Source of the DNA: Sulfuricystis thermophila
GTDB lineage: Bacteria > Pseudomonadota > Gammaproteobacteria > Burkholderiales > Rhodocyclaceae
DNA length: 64,000 nt
Assembly: GCF_004323595.1 (NCBI RefSeq)
Contig: NZ_AP019373.1
Span: forward strand, 1,984,001 to 2,048,000
Reading direction: 5' to 3'
Numbering within the stretch: position 1 is the stretch's first letter; each line of letters starts with the position of its first letter. This document shows, one piece after another, positions 12,194-21,477 of the stretch. The notes under the pieces are model-generated. The model made no database searches. It was given only the letters and a program-made list of their open reading frames with translations, and was not told the origin of the DNA. Both the position numbers and the translations under genes were made by a program.

Positions 12194-12871
12194 CTACCAC
12201 AGGTCGGGCCGGTCGGTGAAGATCGCCGCGGCGCCCAGCGTGAACAGGCGCTCGGCCGTCGCCCGATCATTCACCGTCCACGCCGCCCAGGGAATGCCCG
12301 CGCTGGCCAGGTCATGTGCCGTCGCCTCGTCCGCATGGACCGCATTCAGATGCACGGCAACGGCGCCCAGACGCGAAAGGCGCGCCTGCCAGTCCTCGGG
12401 CAGCCGATCGCACAAGAGCGCGAAGGCCGCTTCCGGCAATTCGTGCCGTGCCGCCAGCGCCGACTTTTCGCTGAACGAGGAGATCACGCCCTGGCCATGC
12501 CAGTGGCGCGCCAGCCAGCGGCCGACGACCGCGCCCGTCTCCTCCTCGTGACCGGCCGCGGGTTTCAACTCGACGTTCGCCCACAGACCGAGCCGCTCAC
12601 ACATGCCGATCGCCTCAGCGAGCGTCGGCACGCGCGGATCGCAGGCGCGGATCTCGGCCAGTGTCAGGGCGGCCACCGCGCCTTTGCAGTGCGTGGTGCG
12701 CTCGAGCGTCTCGTCGTGCATCAGGATCGGCACGCCATCACGGGTGAGCATCACGTCGAACTCGACGGCGCGGCAGCCGGCCCGTTTCGCCGCCAGCAGG
12801 CCGGCAATGGAGTTCTCCATCGCCAGATGCCCGCCGCAGCGATGCGCGATGATTCGCGGATAGCGGATCAC
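12194..12871 (-). CDS. ugpQ: Glycerophosphodiester phosphodiesterase
   Basis: This 225-residue TIM-barrel enzyme of the GDPD family cleaves glycerophosphodiesters to sn-glycerol-3-phosphate and an alcohol. Visible catalytic motifs are IAHRCGG with MENS, EFDVMLTRDG and LMHDETLERTT, and the ANVELKP strand. It lacks a signal peptide, so it acts in the cytoplasm like UgpQ. The start is GTG at 12871, overlapping the ugpB stop (GTGA). A 25-base dispersed repeat encodes EKSALAARH near residue 138. Confidence 0.9.
   Translation of the reverse strand: MIRYPRIIAHRCGGHLAMENSIAGLLAAKRAGCRAVEFDVMLTRDGVPILMHDETLERTTHCKGAVAALTLAEIRACDPRVPTLAEAIGMCERLGLWANVELKPAAGHEEETGAVVGRWLARHWHGQGVISSFSEKSALAARHELPEAAFALLCDRLPEDWQARLSRLGAVAVHLNAVHADEATAHDLASAGIPWAAWTVNDRATAERLFTLGAAAIFTDRPDLW
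12443..12467 (-). repeat. 25-base dispersed repeat, inside ugpQ
   Basis: This full copy matches the consensus except for one base. It is read in the frame giving KSALAARH, at a place where other family members have a similar SF-S-x-x-AL-x-x-AR pattern. Confidence 0.8.
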
Positions 12872-14181
12872 GGCTTCGCCGCCGGGGCGAAGAGTGGCTG
12901 AGCACGCGCCACCGCCGCATCGAGCGCGGCTTTCGGCGGCTTTTGGTTACCCCAGACGAATTCGACCTCTTCGTCGAGAATGGCGCGGATGCGGCTCTTG
13001 CCGAAGCCGTTCTTGGTGCGCGCCGCGTCACGCTTCGGCATCGACAGCCGGGCATCGGCCTGGGCGAGGATCGCCGGATCGACGCCGGATTCGCGCAGCG
13101 CCTGCATGGCGGCCGGGGTCATCGGCAAAAAGCCGGTGGCGCGCACCCAGTCGCGCTGCACGTCGGGACGCATCAGGAAGGCGATGAAGCGCGCAATGAC
13201 CTGCTGCTCCGGCTTCTTGTCCGCCGCCAGCACCCACAACGAGGCGCCGTCGGGCAGCACCTGTTTGGGCTTCGCGCCATAGACGTCGTCGTAATGGGGC
13301 AGCGCGGCGACGCCGAGCGGAAATTCCGGCTGCTGCCGTTTGAGTAGTGCATAGAGGGAGGACTCGCCGGTGAGCATCGCGCATTCGCCTTTGGCGAAAC
13401 GCTCGTCGCCTTCGCGGCCCGGACCGGAATAGACGAAATAATGGCTCTTCTGCCAGCTCGTCAACAGCGCCATGTGCTTGACATTGACCATGTTGTTGAT
13501 CGCCAGCCGATCCTGCTTGCCGTCCTTCACCACCAGTGGCTCGCCATGCTGGGCGGCGACGTTCTCGACATGCACCCAGGCAAAACGCGAGCTGGTGAGC
13601 GGGCACTGCCAGCCGGCTTCGCGCAGCTTGCCGGCGGCCTCCTGCACCTCCCACCAGGTTTTCGGCGGCGTATTCGGATCGAGTCCCGCCTTGGTGAAGG
13701 CCGTCTTGTTGTAGAACAGCACCGGCAACGACAACGCGATCGGCAGGGCCTGCATGCGGCCGGCGAGGTCATCGACGGCATCGAACACCTGCGGGTAGAA
13801 AGCCTTCACATCGAAAGCCTGCTTGCCGGTGGCCATCACCTGATGGAGCGGCCGGAAGCGCGGTCGGGTGCCGAACATCGCCAGCGCATCGTCCTCGTCG
13901 AACAAGGCCAGATGCGGCAGCCGCGCGCGCTCGGCGACACCTTGCGCGTCTTCGAGCACGATGCGTCCGGCGCCGCTCTTCAGCTTCGCCTCCGCGTCGT
14001 TGAAACGCAACACCAGCGTCGCGAAGGCATCGAGCGCCGGCCCGGACAAGGCATGGCGCAAGACGATTTCCTGGGGCGGTGCCACCGGCGCGGCGGCGGG
14101 CTTCGTCTTGGGGGCAGCCTGGAGCAGGCCGGGCATGGCCAGCAGCACGCCAGCGGCGAGAGAGAGAAAACTGTGTTTCAT
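12868..14181 (-). CDS. ugpB: sn-Glycerol-3-phosphate ABC transporter binding protein
   Basis: The 437-residue periplasmic binding protein has a signal peptide (MKHSFLSLAAGVLLAMPGLLQA). UgpB hallmarks include LPVLFYNKTAFTKAGLDP, PPKTWWEVQEAAGKL, GWQCPLTSSRFAWVHVEN and GESSLYALL. It would capture glycerol-3-phosphate or glycerophosphodiesters. It is coupled to ugpQ, but the permease and ATPase genes (ugpA, ugpE, ugpC) are absent from the neighbourhood. Either they lie elsewhere or this protein works with another transporter. The start was chosen at the signal peptide Met. Confidence 0.92.
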   Translation of the reverse strand: MKHSFLSLAAGVLLAMPGLLQAAPKTKPAAAPVAPPQEIVLRHALSGPALDAFATLVLRFNDAEAKLKSGAGRIVLEDAQGVAERARLPHLALFDEDDALAMFGTRPRFRPLHQVMATGKQAFDVKAFYPQVFDAVDDLAGRMQALPIALSLPVLFYNKTAFTKAGLDPNTPPKTWWEVQEAAGKLREAGWQCPLTSSRFAWVHVENVAAQHGEPLVVKDGKQDRLAINNMVNVKHMALLTSWQKSHYFVYSGPGREGDERFAKGECAMLTGESSLYALLKRQQPEFPLGVAALPHYDDVYGAKPKQVLPDGASLWVLAADKKPEQQVIARFIAFLMRPDVQRDWVRATGFLPMTPAAMQALRESGVDPAILAQADARLSMPKRDAARTKNGFGKSRIRAILDEEVEFVWGNQKPPKAALDAAVARAQPLFAPAAKP

Positions 14182-14295
14182 CGTATCCAATCGAGCGAAG
14201 AAGGAAAGCGCGCAGTGTAACGCGGCGGAAGCCGCGCCTTTCCACCGTCTGTTCCGGCGACAGGACAGGGGTGGTTTTGCCGTAAACTGCATCGC

Positions 14296-14697
14296 ATGGT
14301 CCGATCTTTCCGCGCTCTCGCCCCCATCCTGCTGGGTGCTCTGCTGCTCGCCGGCTGCGAGCAGCTCGGCTTTCCCGATCCCGCCAAGGTGGAAGCGGCG
14401 CGCGAGGCCGAAGGCCGCGCGATCGGCGGCGCCTGCCGGCACAGCGGCCGCGCGCTCGAAGACTGCTACAAGCTCAACCCGAAGGCCTCCAAGGCGGCGA
14501 TCTATGCCGGCTGGCGCGACATGGATGCCTACATGCGCGAGAACAACATCGCCATCGTGCCGAGCGGCTCGAGCGCGGCTCGCAAGCCCGCCGAGGACAA
14601 ACCCGAAACCGACGAGCCCGCCGCGAAGGCGAAGCCCAGCCCGGCCGCGGCGTCACCGAGCGACGCCCCAACAGCCCCAGGGCGCAGATCCTCTTGA
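14296..14697 (+). CDS. Small lipoprotein
   Basis: The 133-residue protein has a lipobox (LLLAGC, Cys at about 21), so it is probably anchored in the outer membrane. The middle carries GGACRHSGRALEDCYKLNPKA with two cysteines, then AAIYAGWRDMDAYMREN. The last 40 residues are Pro/Ala/Lys-rich and low in complexity. I do not recognise the family beyond similarity to small proteobacterial lipoproteins with an alternating Cys pair. It is not coupled to a neighbour; the next gene starts about 280 bases on, within a mobile element. Confidence 0.75.
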   Translation: MVRSFRALAPILLGALLLAGCEQLGFPDPAKVEAAREAEGRAIGGACRHSGRALEDCYKLNPKASKAAIYAGWRDMDAYMRENNIAIVPSGSSAARKPAEDKPETDEPAAKAKPSPAAASPSDAPTAPGRRSS

Positions 14698-14826
14698 ACT
14701 GCCGTAGAATCAGCGCCGGTCCCGCCGGTTGGACCCGCATCACATCCGCATCGTCGCCCTGCCTGAACCGGCACAGTCTCCTGAGAGCTGGCGCGCGACT
14801 ACAACCAACCGGAGCACCGATTTGAA

Positions 14827-15032
14827 CCCAGATTGTCCATTGGAACACGAGCGGGTATCGATGGCGAGGGCGAGCAGGTTTGCGTCCCCGCGACGAGCCA
14901 ATAACGGTGTCTATTGGCGAGGAGCGGGGGCGCGAAAATGCCGCCCGCAGCCTGATAGCCGCCGTGTAGGGCGCTGAAATGAACGTTTCGCATGCTCATG
15001 GCGCATCAGCCCGGTCTAATGGACAGTCTGGG
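14827..15032 (+). mobile_element. 206-base inverted-repeat element, copy 3
   Basis: It has the same ends as copies 1 and 2, flanked by a perfect TTGAA duplication. It is inserted at the 5' end of the RhlE-type helicase gene. The element carries AGGGCGCTGAAATG near its right side, so it gives the downstream gene a ribosome site and start codon. If excised with one TTGAA, the gene would read GGAG-N7-TTG-AAATTC. Confidence 0.88.
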
Positions 15033-16499
15033 TTGAAATTCAGCGACCTCGGGCTGGCGCCCGAAATCTTGCGGGCCGTGCAAGATGCCGGCTATCTCGA
15101 ACCGACGCCGATCCAGGCGCAGGCGATTCCCGCCGTGCTGGCCGGCCATGACGTGATGGGCGGCGCGCAGACCGGCACCGGCAAGACCGCCAGCTTCACC
15201 CTGCCGCTGTTGCACAAGCTCGCCCGCCATGCCAACACCAGCCCTTCCCCCGCCCGCCATCCGGTGCGCGCACTGATCCTGACGCCGACGCGCGAACTGG
15301 CGATGCAGGTCGAGGAATCGGTCAAGACCTACGGCAAGTATCTGCCGCTACGCTCGGTGTGCATCTACGGCGGCGTAGACATGAAGGCCCAGATCACCGC
15401 GCTCAAGGAAGGGCGCGAGATCGTCGTCGCCACGCCCGGGCGGCTGCTCGATCACGTCGAGCAGAAGACGGTGAATTTCGGCGCCGTCGAATTCCTCGTG
15501 CTCGACGAAGCCGACCGCATGCTCGACATGGGCTTCATCCCGGACATCAAGCGCATCCTCGCGCTCTTGCCGACGACGCGCCAGAGCCTGCTGTTCTCGG
15601 CGACCTTCTCGGACGAGATCAAAAAGCTCGCCGACGCGATGTTGAAAAGCCCGCTGCTGATCGAGGTCGCGCGCCGCAACACGGTGTCCGAGACCATCAC
15701 CCACCGCGTGCATCCGGTCGCCGCCGAGCGGAAACGTTACCTGCTCAAGCATCTGCTCGAGGACCCGGCGATGCGCCAGGTGCTGGTCTTCGTCGGCACC
15801 AAGTTCGGCGCCGCGCGACTCGCCACCTGGCTCGCACGCCAGGGCATCCAGGCCACCGCGATCCACGGCGACAAGAGCCAGCAGGAGAGGACCCGCGCGC
15901 TCGACGCCTTCAAGTCGGGTCAGGCGCGCGTGCTGGTCGCCACCGACGTCGCGGCACGCGGCCTCGACATCGACGACCTGCCGCACGTGATCAATTACGA
16001 GCTGCCGCGCGTCGCCGAAGATTACGTGCATCGCATCGGCCGCACCGGCCGGGCCGGCAAGACGGGCGAGGCGACTTCGCTGGTCGCGCCCGAGGAGATG
16101 AAGCAACTGGCCGAAATCGAAAAGCTCACGCGCTTCAAGATCGAACGCGTCGTCGTCCCGGGCTTCGAGCCCGGTGCGGCTGGCCCCGCGGCCGAACGCG
16201 AGGAACGGCCGGAACGCGCTGGCCGCGGGCACAAGCAGGACAGACGCGCCGGCCACGGGCCGAAGGCGCCGATCGACCATCTGCCCGCCCCTGCCGCGCA
16301 TCTGCCGCGCGTGCCGCAGCAGCCAATGATCGCTGCCGACGGCTTCGATTTTTCCCAGCCCTACACGCCGAAGGAAGTCCCTGCCGCACCGCCGAGTGAC
16401 ACAAAGTCGGCGCTGGCGGAACGGCACCCGCGCAAGCCCCTGCGCCCCGTTGCCGCCCTGTTGGGCGGTTTTGCCAAGAAACCGGAGAATCCCGCATGA
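14979..16499 (+). CDS. rhlE: DEAD-box RNA helicase, RhlE type
   Basis: This 506-residue ATP-dependent RNA helicase has all core motifs: AQTGTGKT (63-70), [32 protein letters not shown] and [12 protein letters not shown] basic, disordered tail follows. The first about 19 residues ([19 protein letters not shown]) are encoded by mobile-element copy 3; the normal protein begins at [16 protein letters not shown] at 15033 preceded by the original GGAG before the insertion was probably the ancestral start. The true present start (ATG 14979 or TTG 15033) is uncertain. The 3' end overlaps the next gene by ATGA and carries a 25-base repeat (TKSALAERH). Confidence 0.93.
   Translation: MNVSHAHGASARSNGQSGLKFSDLGLAPEILRAVQDAGYLEPTPIQAQAIPAVLAGHDVMGGAQTGTGKTASFTLPLLHKLARHANTSPSPARHPVRALILTPTRELAMQVEESVKTYGKYLPLRSVCIYGGVDMKAQITALKEGREIVVATPGRLLDHVEQKTVNFGAVEFLVLDEADRMLDMGFIPDIKRILALLPTTRQSLLFSATFSDEIKKLADAMLKSPLLIEVARRNTVSETITHRVHPVAAERKRYLLKHLLEDPAMRQVLVFVGTKFGAARLATWLARQGIQATAIHGDKSQQERTRALDAFKSGQARVLVATDVAARGLDIDDLPHVINYELPRVAEDYVHRIGRTGRAGKTGEATSLVAPEEMKQLAEIEKLTRFKIERVVVPGFEPGAAGPAAEREERPERAGRGHKQDRRAGHGPKAPIDHLPAPAAHLPRVPQQPMIAADGFDFSQPYTPKEVPAAPPSDTKSALAERHPRKPLRPVAALLGGFAKKPENPA
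16403..16427 (-). repeat. 25-base dispersed repeat, in the rhlE tail
   Basis: This copy has one change from consensus and is read as KSALAERH in the disordered C-terminal tail of the helicase. The reading frame differs from that in nirN or pntB. Confidence 0.8.
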
Positions 16500-17338
16500 A
16501 ACTCGTCCGCTTCGGCCCGCAGGGCCGTGAAAAACCCGGCCTGATCGACCGAGACGGCCGCCTGCGCGACCTGTCCGCCCATTGCGCCACGATCGGCTGG
16601 GAGGAACTGTCGCCCGCCGGCCTCAAGCGACTGTCCCGCATCGATCCGGCCACGCTGCCCGTCGTCAAAGGCAAACCGCGGCTGGGCGTGCCTTTCACGG
16701 GCATCAGCAAGATCGTCGGCGTCGGTCTCAACTACCGCGACCACGCCAAAGAGACCGGCGCCGCAATCCCGACCGAACCGGTGTTGTTCATGAAGGCCAC
16801 CACGGCGATCAACGGCCCTTTCGATGACATCGTGCTTCCCCGCGGCTCGACGATGACCGACTGGGAAGCCGAGCTCGGCGTCGTCATCGGCAAGACGGCC
16901 CGTTACGTCGAGGAAAGCCAGGCGCTCGCCCATGTCGCCGGCTATGTCACCTTCCACGACGTTTCCGAACGCGACTTCCAGAAGAACCGCGGCGGCAGCT
17001 GGGACAAGGGCAAGGGCTGCGACAGCTTCGCGCCGATCGGCCCCTGGCTCGTCACGCGCGACGAGGTGCCGGATCCGCAACGCTTGCGCGTCTGGTGTGA
17101 AGTCAATGGCGAGCGGCGCCAGGACGGCAACACCGCCGACATGATCTTCCCGGTCGCACATCTGGTCAGCTACATCTCGCAGTTCATGACGCTCTTGCCG
17201 GGTGATGTGATCTGCACCGGCACGCCGGCCGGTGTCGGGCTGGGCATGAAGCCGCCGCGTTTCCTCAAGGCCGGCGATGTCGTCAGGATCGGCGTCGAAG
17301 GATTGGGCGAACAATGCCAGAAAGTGGTCGCTTCCTGA
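16496..17338 (+). CDS. Fumarylacetoacetate hydrolase-family enzyme
   Basis: The 280-residue protein has the FAH C-terminal fold. It shows [28 protein letters not shown] (metal ligands E and D), a [17 protein letters not shown] segment, and [12 protein letters not shown] near the end. Members include ureidoglycolate lyase, fumarylpyruvate hydrolase and 2-keto-4-pentenoate hydratases; the substrate cannot be fixed from sequence. It is translationally coupled to rhlE (ATGA), though no functional link is obvious. Confidence 0.88.
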   Translation: MKLVRFGPQGREKPGLIDRDGRLRDLSAHCATIGWEELSPAGLKRLSRIDPATLPVVKGKPRLGVPFTGISKIVGVGLNYRDHAKETGAAIPTEPVLFMKATTAINGPFDDIVLPRGSTMTDWEAELGVVIGKTARYVEESQALAHVAGYVTFHDVSERDFQKNRGGSWDKGKGCDSFAPIGPWLVTRDEVPDPQRLRVWCEVNGERRQDGNTADMIFPVAHLVSYISQFMTLLPGDVICTGTPAGVGLGMKPPRFLKAGDVVRIGVEGLGEQCQKVVAS

Positions 17339-17345
17339 TTTCTGC

Positions 17346-17897
17346 ATGAGCCAGGCGATCCATGCCACCCTCGCCGCTCATCCCGACAATCCGCAGGGCT
17401 TCGTGCAGCGCGTTGGCGTCACCGTGCTGCAAAAGGACGACGGGACGCTGAAGCTCGCCTACACGATCCACTGCCCGGCGGGTCTGATGCGGGTACCGAC
17501 GCGCGAGGCCCCGGCGCCCGCTGGCGCACTGTGGCAGACCACCTGCTGCGAACTTTTCGTCGCCGCCGACAGCGATTGCGCCTACCGTGAATTCAATTTC
17601 TCGCCCTCCGGTCAGTGGGCCGCGTACGATTTCGCCGCTTACCGCGAGCCGCTGAAGCCTGGCGCACCGATCCCGGCGCCGTTGCTGTGGTCGCACTACC
17701 GGGATGGCAGCCTGCGCCTCGATGCGAGTCTTTCGCCTTCGGCGCTGCCGGCCGGCAGGCATCTGCGCTGCGCGCTCGCGGTGGTCGTCGAGCGCCATGA
17801 CGGCCGGCTCGGCTACTGGGCGCTGGCCCATCCTGCGGGCCCCCCCGACTTCCATCACCCCACCAGCTTCCTGCTCGCCTTCCCCCGCCCCCGATGA
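17346..17897 (+). CDS. DOMON-like domain protein
   Basis: The 183-residue protein is mostly beta. Recognisable stretches are LWQTTCCELFVA, YREFNFSPSGQWAAYDF and a GPPDFHHPTSF end, which fit the DOMON-like domain found beside MurNAc-processing genes. DOMON domains bind haem or sugars. It overlaps the following NamZ-type gene (ATGA), so the pair probably acts on sugars from cell-wall recycling. There is no signal peptide at the chosen start 17346; an upstream in-frame start would overlap the FAH gene. Confidence 0.75.
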   Translation: MSQAIHATLAAHPDNPQGFVQRVGVTVLQKDDGTLKLAYTIHCPAGLMRVPTREAPAPAGALWQTTCCELFVAADSDCAYREFNFSPSGQWAAYDFAAYREPLKPGAPIPAPLLWSHYRDGSLRLDASLSPSALPAGRHLRCALAVVVERHDGRLGYWALAHPAGPPDFHHPTSFLLAFPRPR

Positions 17898-19102
17898 AAT
17901 TCGGTCTCGACCGCCTGATCGAAGATGCCGCCCTACGCCGGCCGCTCGCCGGCCGTCGCGTCGCGCTGCTCGCCCACCCGGCCTCGACGACGCGCGCATT
18001 GACGCATGCGCTCGATGCCCTCGCCGCGCTGCCGGAGATTCGGCTCACTGCCGCCTTCGGCCCGCAGCATGGCCTCAGGGGCGACAAACAGGACAACATG
18101 ATCGAATCGGCGGACTTCGTCGATCCGCGACACGGCATCCCGGTCTTCAGCCTCTACGGCGCGGTGCGCCGGCCGACCGCGGCGATGATGGAAAGCTTCG
18201 ACGTGCTGCTCGTCGACTTGCAAGACCTCGGCTGCCGCGTCTATACCTTCGTCACCACGCTGCGTTACGTCCTCGAAGCCGCCGCGCGGCATGGCAAGGC
18301 GGTGTGGGTGCTCGACCGGCCGAATCCGGTCGGCCGTCCGATCGAGGGGCTGCTGCTTGAGCCGGGCTGGGAGAGCTTCGTCGGCGCCGGGCCGATGCCG
18401 ATGCGCCACGGCCTGACGCTAGGCGAGTTGGCGCGCTGGTTCGTCGTCAGCTTGAGGCTCGATGTCGAGTGTGAGGTGATCACGATGCAGGGCTGGGACG
18501 CGGACGCCGCGCCCGGCTTCGGCTGGCCGCTTCTCGAACGCGCTTGGATCAATCCCAGCCCCAATGCGCCGAATCTCTCGATGGCGCGCTGCTACGCCGG
18601 CACCGTGATGCTGGAGGGTACGACGCTTTCCGAAGGGCGCGGCACGACGCGGCCGCTGGAGCTCTTCGGTGCGCCCGACATCGATTCCGCGCGGCTGCTC
18701 GCCGAAATGCAACGGCTCGCGCCCGATTGGCTCGCCGGCTGCATCTTGCGCCCCTGCTGGTTCGAGCCGACCTTCCACAAGCATGCCGGCAAGCTCTGCC
18801 AAGGGCTGCAGATCCATGTCGACGATCCGGCGCACTACGATCATCGACGCTTCAAACCCTGGCGGCTGATGGCGCTCGCCTTCAAGGCGATCCGCCGGCT
18901 TTGGCCCGACTACCCGCTCTGGCGCGATTTTCCTTACGAATACGAAACTCAGCGGCTGGCCATCGATGTGATCAACGGCGGGCCCACACTGCGCGCATGG
19001 GTCGACGACCCGGCCGCCACCCCTGCCGATCTCGACGCGCTCGCCGCGAAGGACGAGGCCGCCTGGCAGGAGGCCAGCACCAGCTACTTGCTCTACGCCT
19101 GA
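17894..19102 (+). CDS. Exo-beta-N-acetylmuramidase NamZ / DUF1343 protein
   Basis: The 402-residue protein is a full-length DUF1343 member, with GPQHGLRGDKQDNM, DLQDLGCRVYTFVTTL, VLDRPNPVGR, EGTTLSEGRGTTRPLELFGAP and a late FPYEYETQRLAIDVINGG. The characterised relative NamZ removes terminal MurNAc from peptidoglycan fragments. No signal peptide is seen, which suggests cytoplasmic recycling. It follows the DOMON-like gene with an ATGA overlap. Substrate assignment is by family only. Confidence 0.85.
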   Translation: MKFGLDRLIEDAALRRPLAGRRVALLAHPASTTRALTHALDALAALPEIRLTAAFGPQHGLRGDKQDNMIESADFVDPRHGIPVFSLYGAVRRPTAAMMESFDVLLVDLQDLGCRVYTFVTTLRYVLEAAARHGKAVWVLDRPNPVGRPIEGLLLEPGWESFVGAGPMPMRHGLTLGELARWFVVSLRLDVECEVITMQGWDADAAPGFGWPLLERAWINPSPNAPNLSMARCYAGTVMLEGTTLSEGRGTTRPLELFGAPDIDSARLLAEMQRLAPDWLAGCILRPCWFEPTFHKHAGKLCQGLQIHVDDPAHYDHRRFKPWRLMALAFKAIRRLWPDYPLWRDFPYEYETQRLAIDVINGGPTLRAWVDDPAATPADLDALAAKDEAAWQEASTSYLLYA

Positions 19103-19112
19103 AAGCGCACCC

Positions 19113-19140
19113 CTTGAAGTTTTGCCGCCAGCGCACATAT
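19113..19140 (+). promoter_or_regulatory. Possible heat-shock (sigma-32) promoter
   Basis: CTTGAAG and CACATAT are separated by about 14 bases and lie 60 bases upstream of the first Hsp20 gene. The -35 element is a good match to the sigma-32 consensus; the -10 element is only partial. Confidence 0.45.
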
Positions 19141-19199
19141 CGCCGGCAAGAGGCGAGTATCCCGTTCGCCTGTTCAGCAAAGAACCAAGGAGAATGCGC

Positions 19200-19628
19200 A
19201 TGTACACTCGTAACCTGTTTCCCCGCGACCTGTTCGCGGAACTGGAGCGCCTGCAGCGCGACATGCAGCAGGCATTCGACCTGAGCATCCGCGGCGGTGC
19301 GCGCGGCGGCTTTCCGGCGCTGAACATCGGCAGCACGCCGAAATCGGTCGAAATCTACGCCTTCGCGCCGGGCATCGATCCAGCGGCGATCGAAGTGCAG
19401 ATCGAGAAGGGTGTGCTCACCATCGCCGGCGAACGCGCCGAGGAGACCTTGCCGGAAAAGGCGATGCTGCACATCGGCGAGCGTTTCGCCGGCCGCTTCC
19501 GCCGCGTCATCACCCTGCCGGACGACATCGACCCGAACAGCGCGACGGCGAAGTATCGCGACGGCGTGCTGCACATCAGCATCGCCCGCCAGGAAGCCGC
19601 GATCCCGCGCCGCATCGCCATCCAGTGA
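19200..19628 (+). CDS. Hsp20-family small heat-shock protein (first of pair)
   Basis: The 142-residue protein has a short N-terminal arm (MYTRNLFPRDLFAELERLQRDMQ) and an alpha-crystallin domain. The domain holds VEIYAFAPGIDPAAIEVQIEKGVLTIAGER and an RVITLPDDID-x-YRDGVLHI core. It would bind unfolding proteins in the cytoplasm. Two ATGs lie 6 bases apart; the second (19200) has better spacing from AAGGAG. It is followed 14 bases later by a second Hsp20 gene. Confidence 0.92.
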   Translation: MYTRNLFPRDLFAELERLQRDMQQAFDLSIRGGARGGFPALNIGSTPKSVEIYAFAPGIDPAAIEVQIEKGVLTIAGERAEETLPEKAMLHIGERFAGRFRRVITLPDDIDPNSATAKYRDGVLHISIARQEAAIPRRIAIQ

Positions 19629-19642
19629 AGGAGGAAGTCGAC

Positions 19643-20020
19643 ATGACGACAGCCGTTGAAAAGACCCCAGGCAAGACGACCCAGCCCGAGGCCAGCCTGC
19701 TGCCGCCGGTGAATGTCATCGAGGATGCGAACGGCATCACGCTGACGGCGGATCTGCCCGGCGTGCCGAAGGACAAGCTGAACCTGCTGGTCGAGGCGGA
19801 TACGCTGACCATCGAAGGAGAAGTGGCGCTCGCCATGCCGGAGGGTATGGAATCGCTGCATGCCGAGGTGAATCTGCCGCGTTACCGGCGCGTATTCACG
19901 CTCTCCAAGGAGCTGGACAGCGAGAAGGTCGCCGCGGAGTTCGCCAATGGCGTGCTCAAGCTGCGCATCCCGAAGGCGGCACACGCGCAACCCAAGCGCA
20001 TCGAAATCCGCGTCGAATGA
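19643..20020 (+). CDS. Hsp20-family small heat-shock protein (second of pair)
   Basis: The 125-residue alpha-crystallin-domain protein shows LPPVNVIEDANGITLTADLPGV, the strand LTIEGE, YRRVFTLSKELD, and FANGVLKLRIPK with a following basic end. It starts at the ATG after AAGGAGG; a GTG 18 bases upstream lies inside that ribosome site and is rejected. Tandem Hsp20 pairs often form mixed oligomers. Sequence divergence from its neighbour suggests an old duplication. Confidence 0.92.
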   Translation: MTTAVEKTPGKTTQPEASLLPPVNVIEDANGITLTADLPGVPKDKLNLLVEADTLTIEGEVALAMPEGMESLHAEVNLPRYRRVFTLSKELDSEKVAAEFANGVLKLRIPKAAHAQPKRIEIRVE

Positions 20021-20060
20021 GCACGGCCCGGCGCGGGGGGCAGCGCCTGCGCCGGACTCA

Positions 20061-21467
20061 CTACTTCAGTGCCGCAAGCACCTCATCGAGCGTCTTCTTC
20101 GCGTCGCCGAACAGCATCCGGTTGTTCTCCTTGTAGAACAGCGGATTGTCGACGCCGGCATAGCCGGAGGCCATCGAGCGTTTCATGACGATCGAGGTCT
20201 TCGCCTTCCACACTTCGAGCACCGGCATGCCGGCGATCGGGCTGCCCGGCACTTCCTGCGCCGCCGGATTGACGATGTCGTTGGCGCCGATCACCAGCGC
20301 CACGTCGGTGTCCGGAAAGTCCGGGTTGATCTCGTCCATTTCCAGCACGATGTCGTAGGGCACCTTGGCCTCGGCGAGCAGCACGTTCATGTGCCCCGGC
20401 ATGCGGCCGGCCACCGGATGGATGCCGAAGCGCACCTCGACGCCCTTCTCGCGCAGCAGTCTGACGATTTCCGAGACGGTGTGCTGTGCCTGCGCCACCG
20501 CCATGCCGTAGCCGGGCACGATGATCACTTTTTTCGCTTCGCGCAGCAGTTCCGCGGTTTCCTGCGCCGTGATCGGATTCACCTCGCCGGCCGGTGCCGT
20601 CCCGCCAGCGCCGACTTTCTGTCCTTCCCCGGTGCCGAAGCCGCCACTGATCACGCTGATGAAGTTGCGGTTCATCGCCCGGCACATGATGTAGGAGAGG
20701 ATCGCGCCCGAGGATCCCACCAGCGCGCCGACGACGATCAACAGGTCGTTGGCGAGCATGAAGCCGGTGGCGGCCGCCGCCCAGCCCGAGTAGGAATTGA
20801 GCATCGAGACGACCACCGGCATGTCGGCGCCGCCGATCGCCATCACCATGTGGATGCCGAACAAGAGGCCGATCACAGTCATCACGATCAGCGGTGTCAT
20901 GCCCGTCGCGACGTTCTCGGCCTGCAGGAAGGCATAACCGAAGTAGATCACCACCAGTGCCAGCACGAGATTGAGCGCATGGCGGCCCGGCAGCAGCACC
21001 GGCTTGCCGGAAATCTTGCCGGAGAGTTTGCCGAAGGCGATCAGCGAGCCCGAGAAGGTCACCGCACCGATGTAGATGCCGACATAAATTTCGAGCTCGT
21101 GGATCGCCTTCTCGGCACCCGTAAAGACGACCGAGGTGTCGATGTAGCTGGCGAAGCCGACCAGACAGGCCGCCAGGCCCACCAGACTGTGCATCAACGC
21201 CACCAGTTCCGGCATCTGCGTCATCTGCACCTTTTTCGCGGCGATCAGACCGATCAGACCGCCAATGGCCAGCGCGCCGACGATCCACGGCAGTCCTGCC
21301 ATCGTCACGCGCGGGCCGAAGACGGTGGCGAGCACCGCGATCGTCATGCCAATGATGCCGTAGAGGTTGCCGCGCCGCGCGGTCTCGGGGTTCGACAGCC
21401 CGCCGAGACTGAGGATGAACAGGATGGTGGCGCCCAGATAGGCGACGGCGGAGAGATTTGCGCTCAT
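20061..21467 (-). CDS. pntB: NAD(P) transhydrogenase subunit beta
   Basis: The 468-residue membrane protein has about nine N-terminal helices and a C-terminal NADP(H)-binding domain ([50 protein letters not shown]). With PntA it couples proton flow to hydride transfer from NADH to NADP. It starts at MSANLS, 10 bases after the pntA stop. A 25-base dispersed repeat encodes KVGAGGTA in the linker between membrane and NADP domains (about residue 285), where extra residues are likely tolerated. Confidence 0.97.
   Translation of the reverse strand: MSANLSAVAYLGATILFILSLGGLSNPETARRGNLYGIIGMTIAVLATVFGPRVTMAGLPWIVGALAIGGLIGLIAAKKVQMTQMPELVALMHSLVGLAACLVGFASYIDTSVVFTGAEKAIHELEIYVGIYIGAVTFSGSLIAFGKLSGKISGKPVLLPGRHALNLVLALVVIYFGYAFLQAENVATGMTPLIVMTVIGLLFGIHMVMAIGGADMPVVVSMLNSYSGWAAAATGFMLANDLLIVVGALVGSSGAILSYIMCRAMNRNFISVISGGFGTGEGQKVGAGGTAPAGEVNPITAQETAELLREAKKVIIVPGYGMAVAQAQHTVSEIVRLLREKGVEVRFGIHPVAGRMPGHMNVLLAEAKVPYDIVLEMDEINPDFPDTDVALVIGANDIVNPAAQEVPGSPIAGMPVLEVWKAKTSIVMKRSMASGYAGVDNPLFYKENNRMLFGDAKKTLDEVLAALK
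20594..20618 (+). repeat. 25-base dispersed repeat, in the pntB linker
   Basis: This is an exact match to the consensus. It is antisense to the gene and read there as KVGAGGTA. Confidence 0.88.
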
Positions 21468-21477
21468 CGGGACGACC

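Noticed and set aside
14698-14826. A riboswitch or leader RNA before rhlE
   Set aside because: The 129 bases contain a GGTTGG ... CCAACC pairing possibility but match no known riboswitch core; best seen as an ordinary 5' leader interrupted by the mobile element.
20594-20618. The KVGAGGTA-type peptide as a protein motif
   Set aside because: The same DNA is read in other frames and on the other strand in other genes, so the conservation is of DNA, not peptide.
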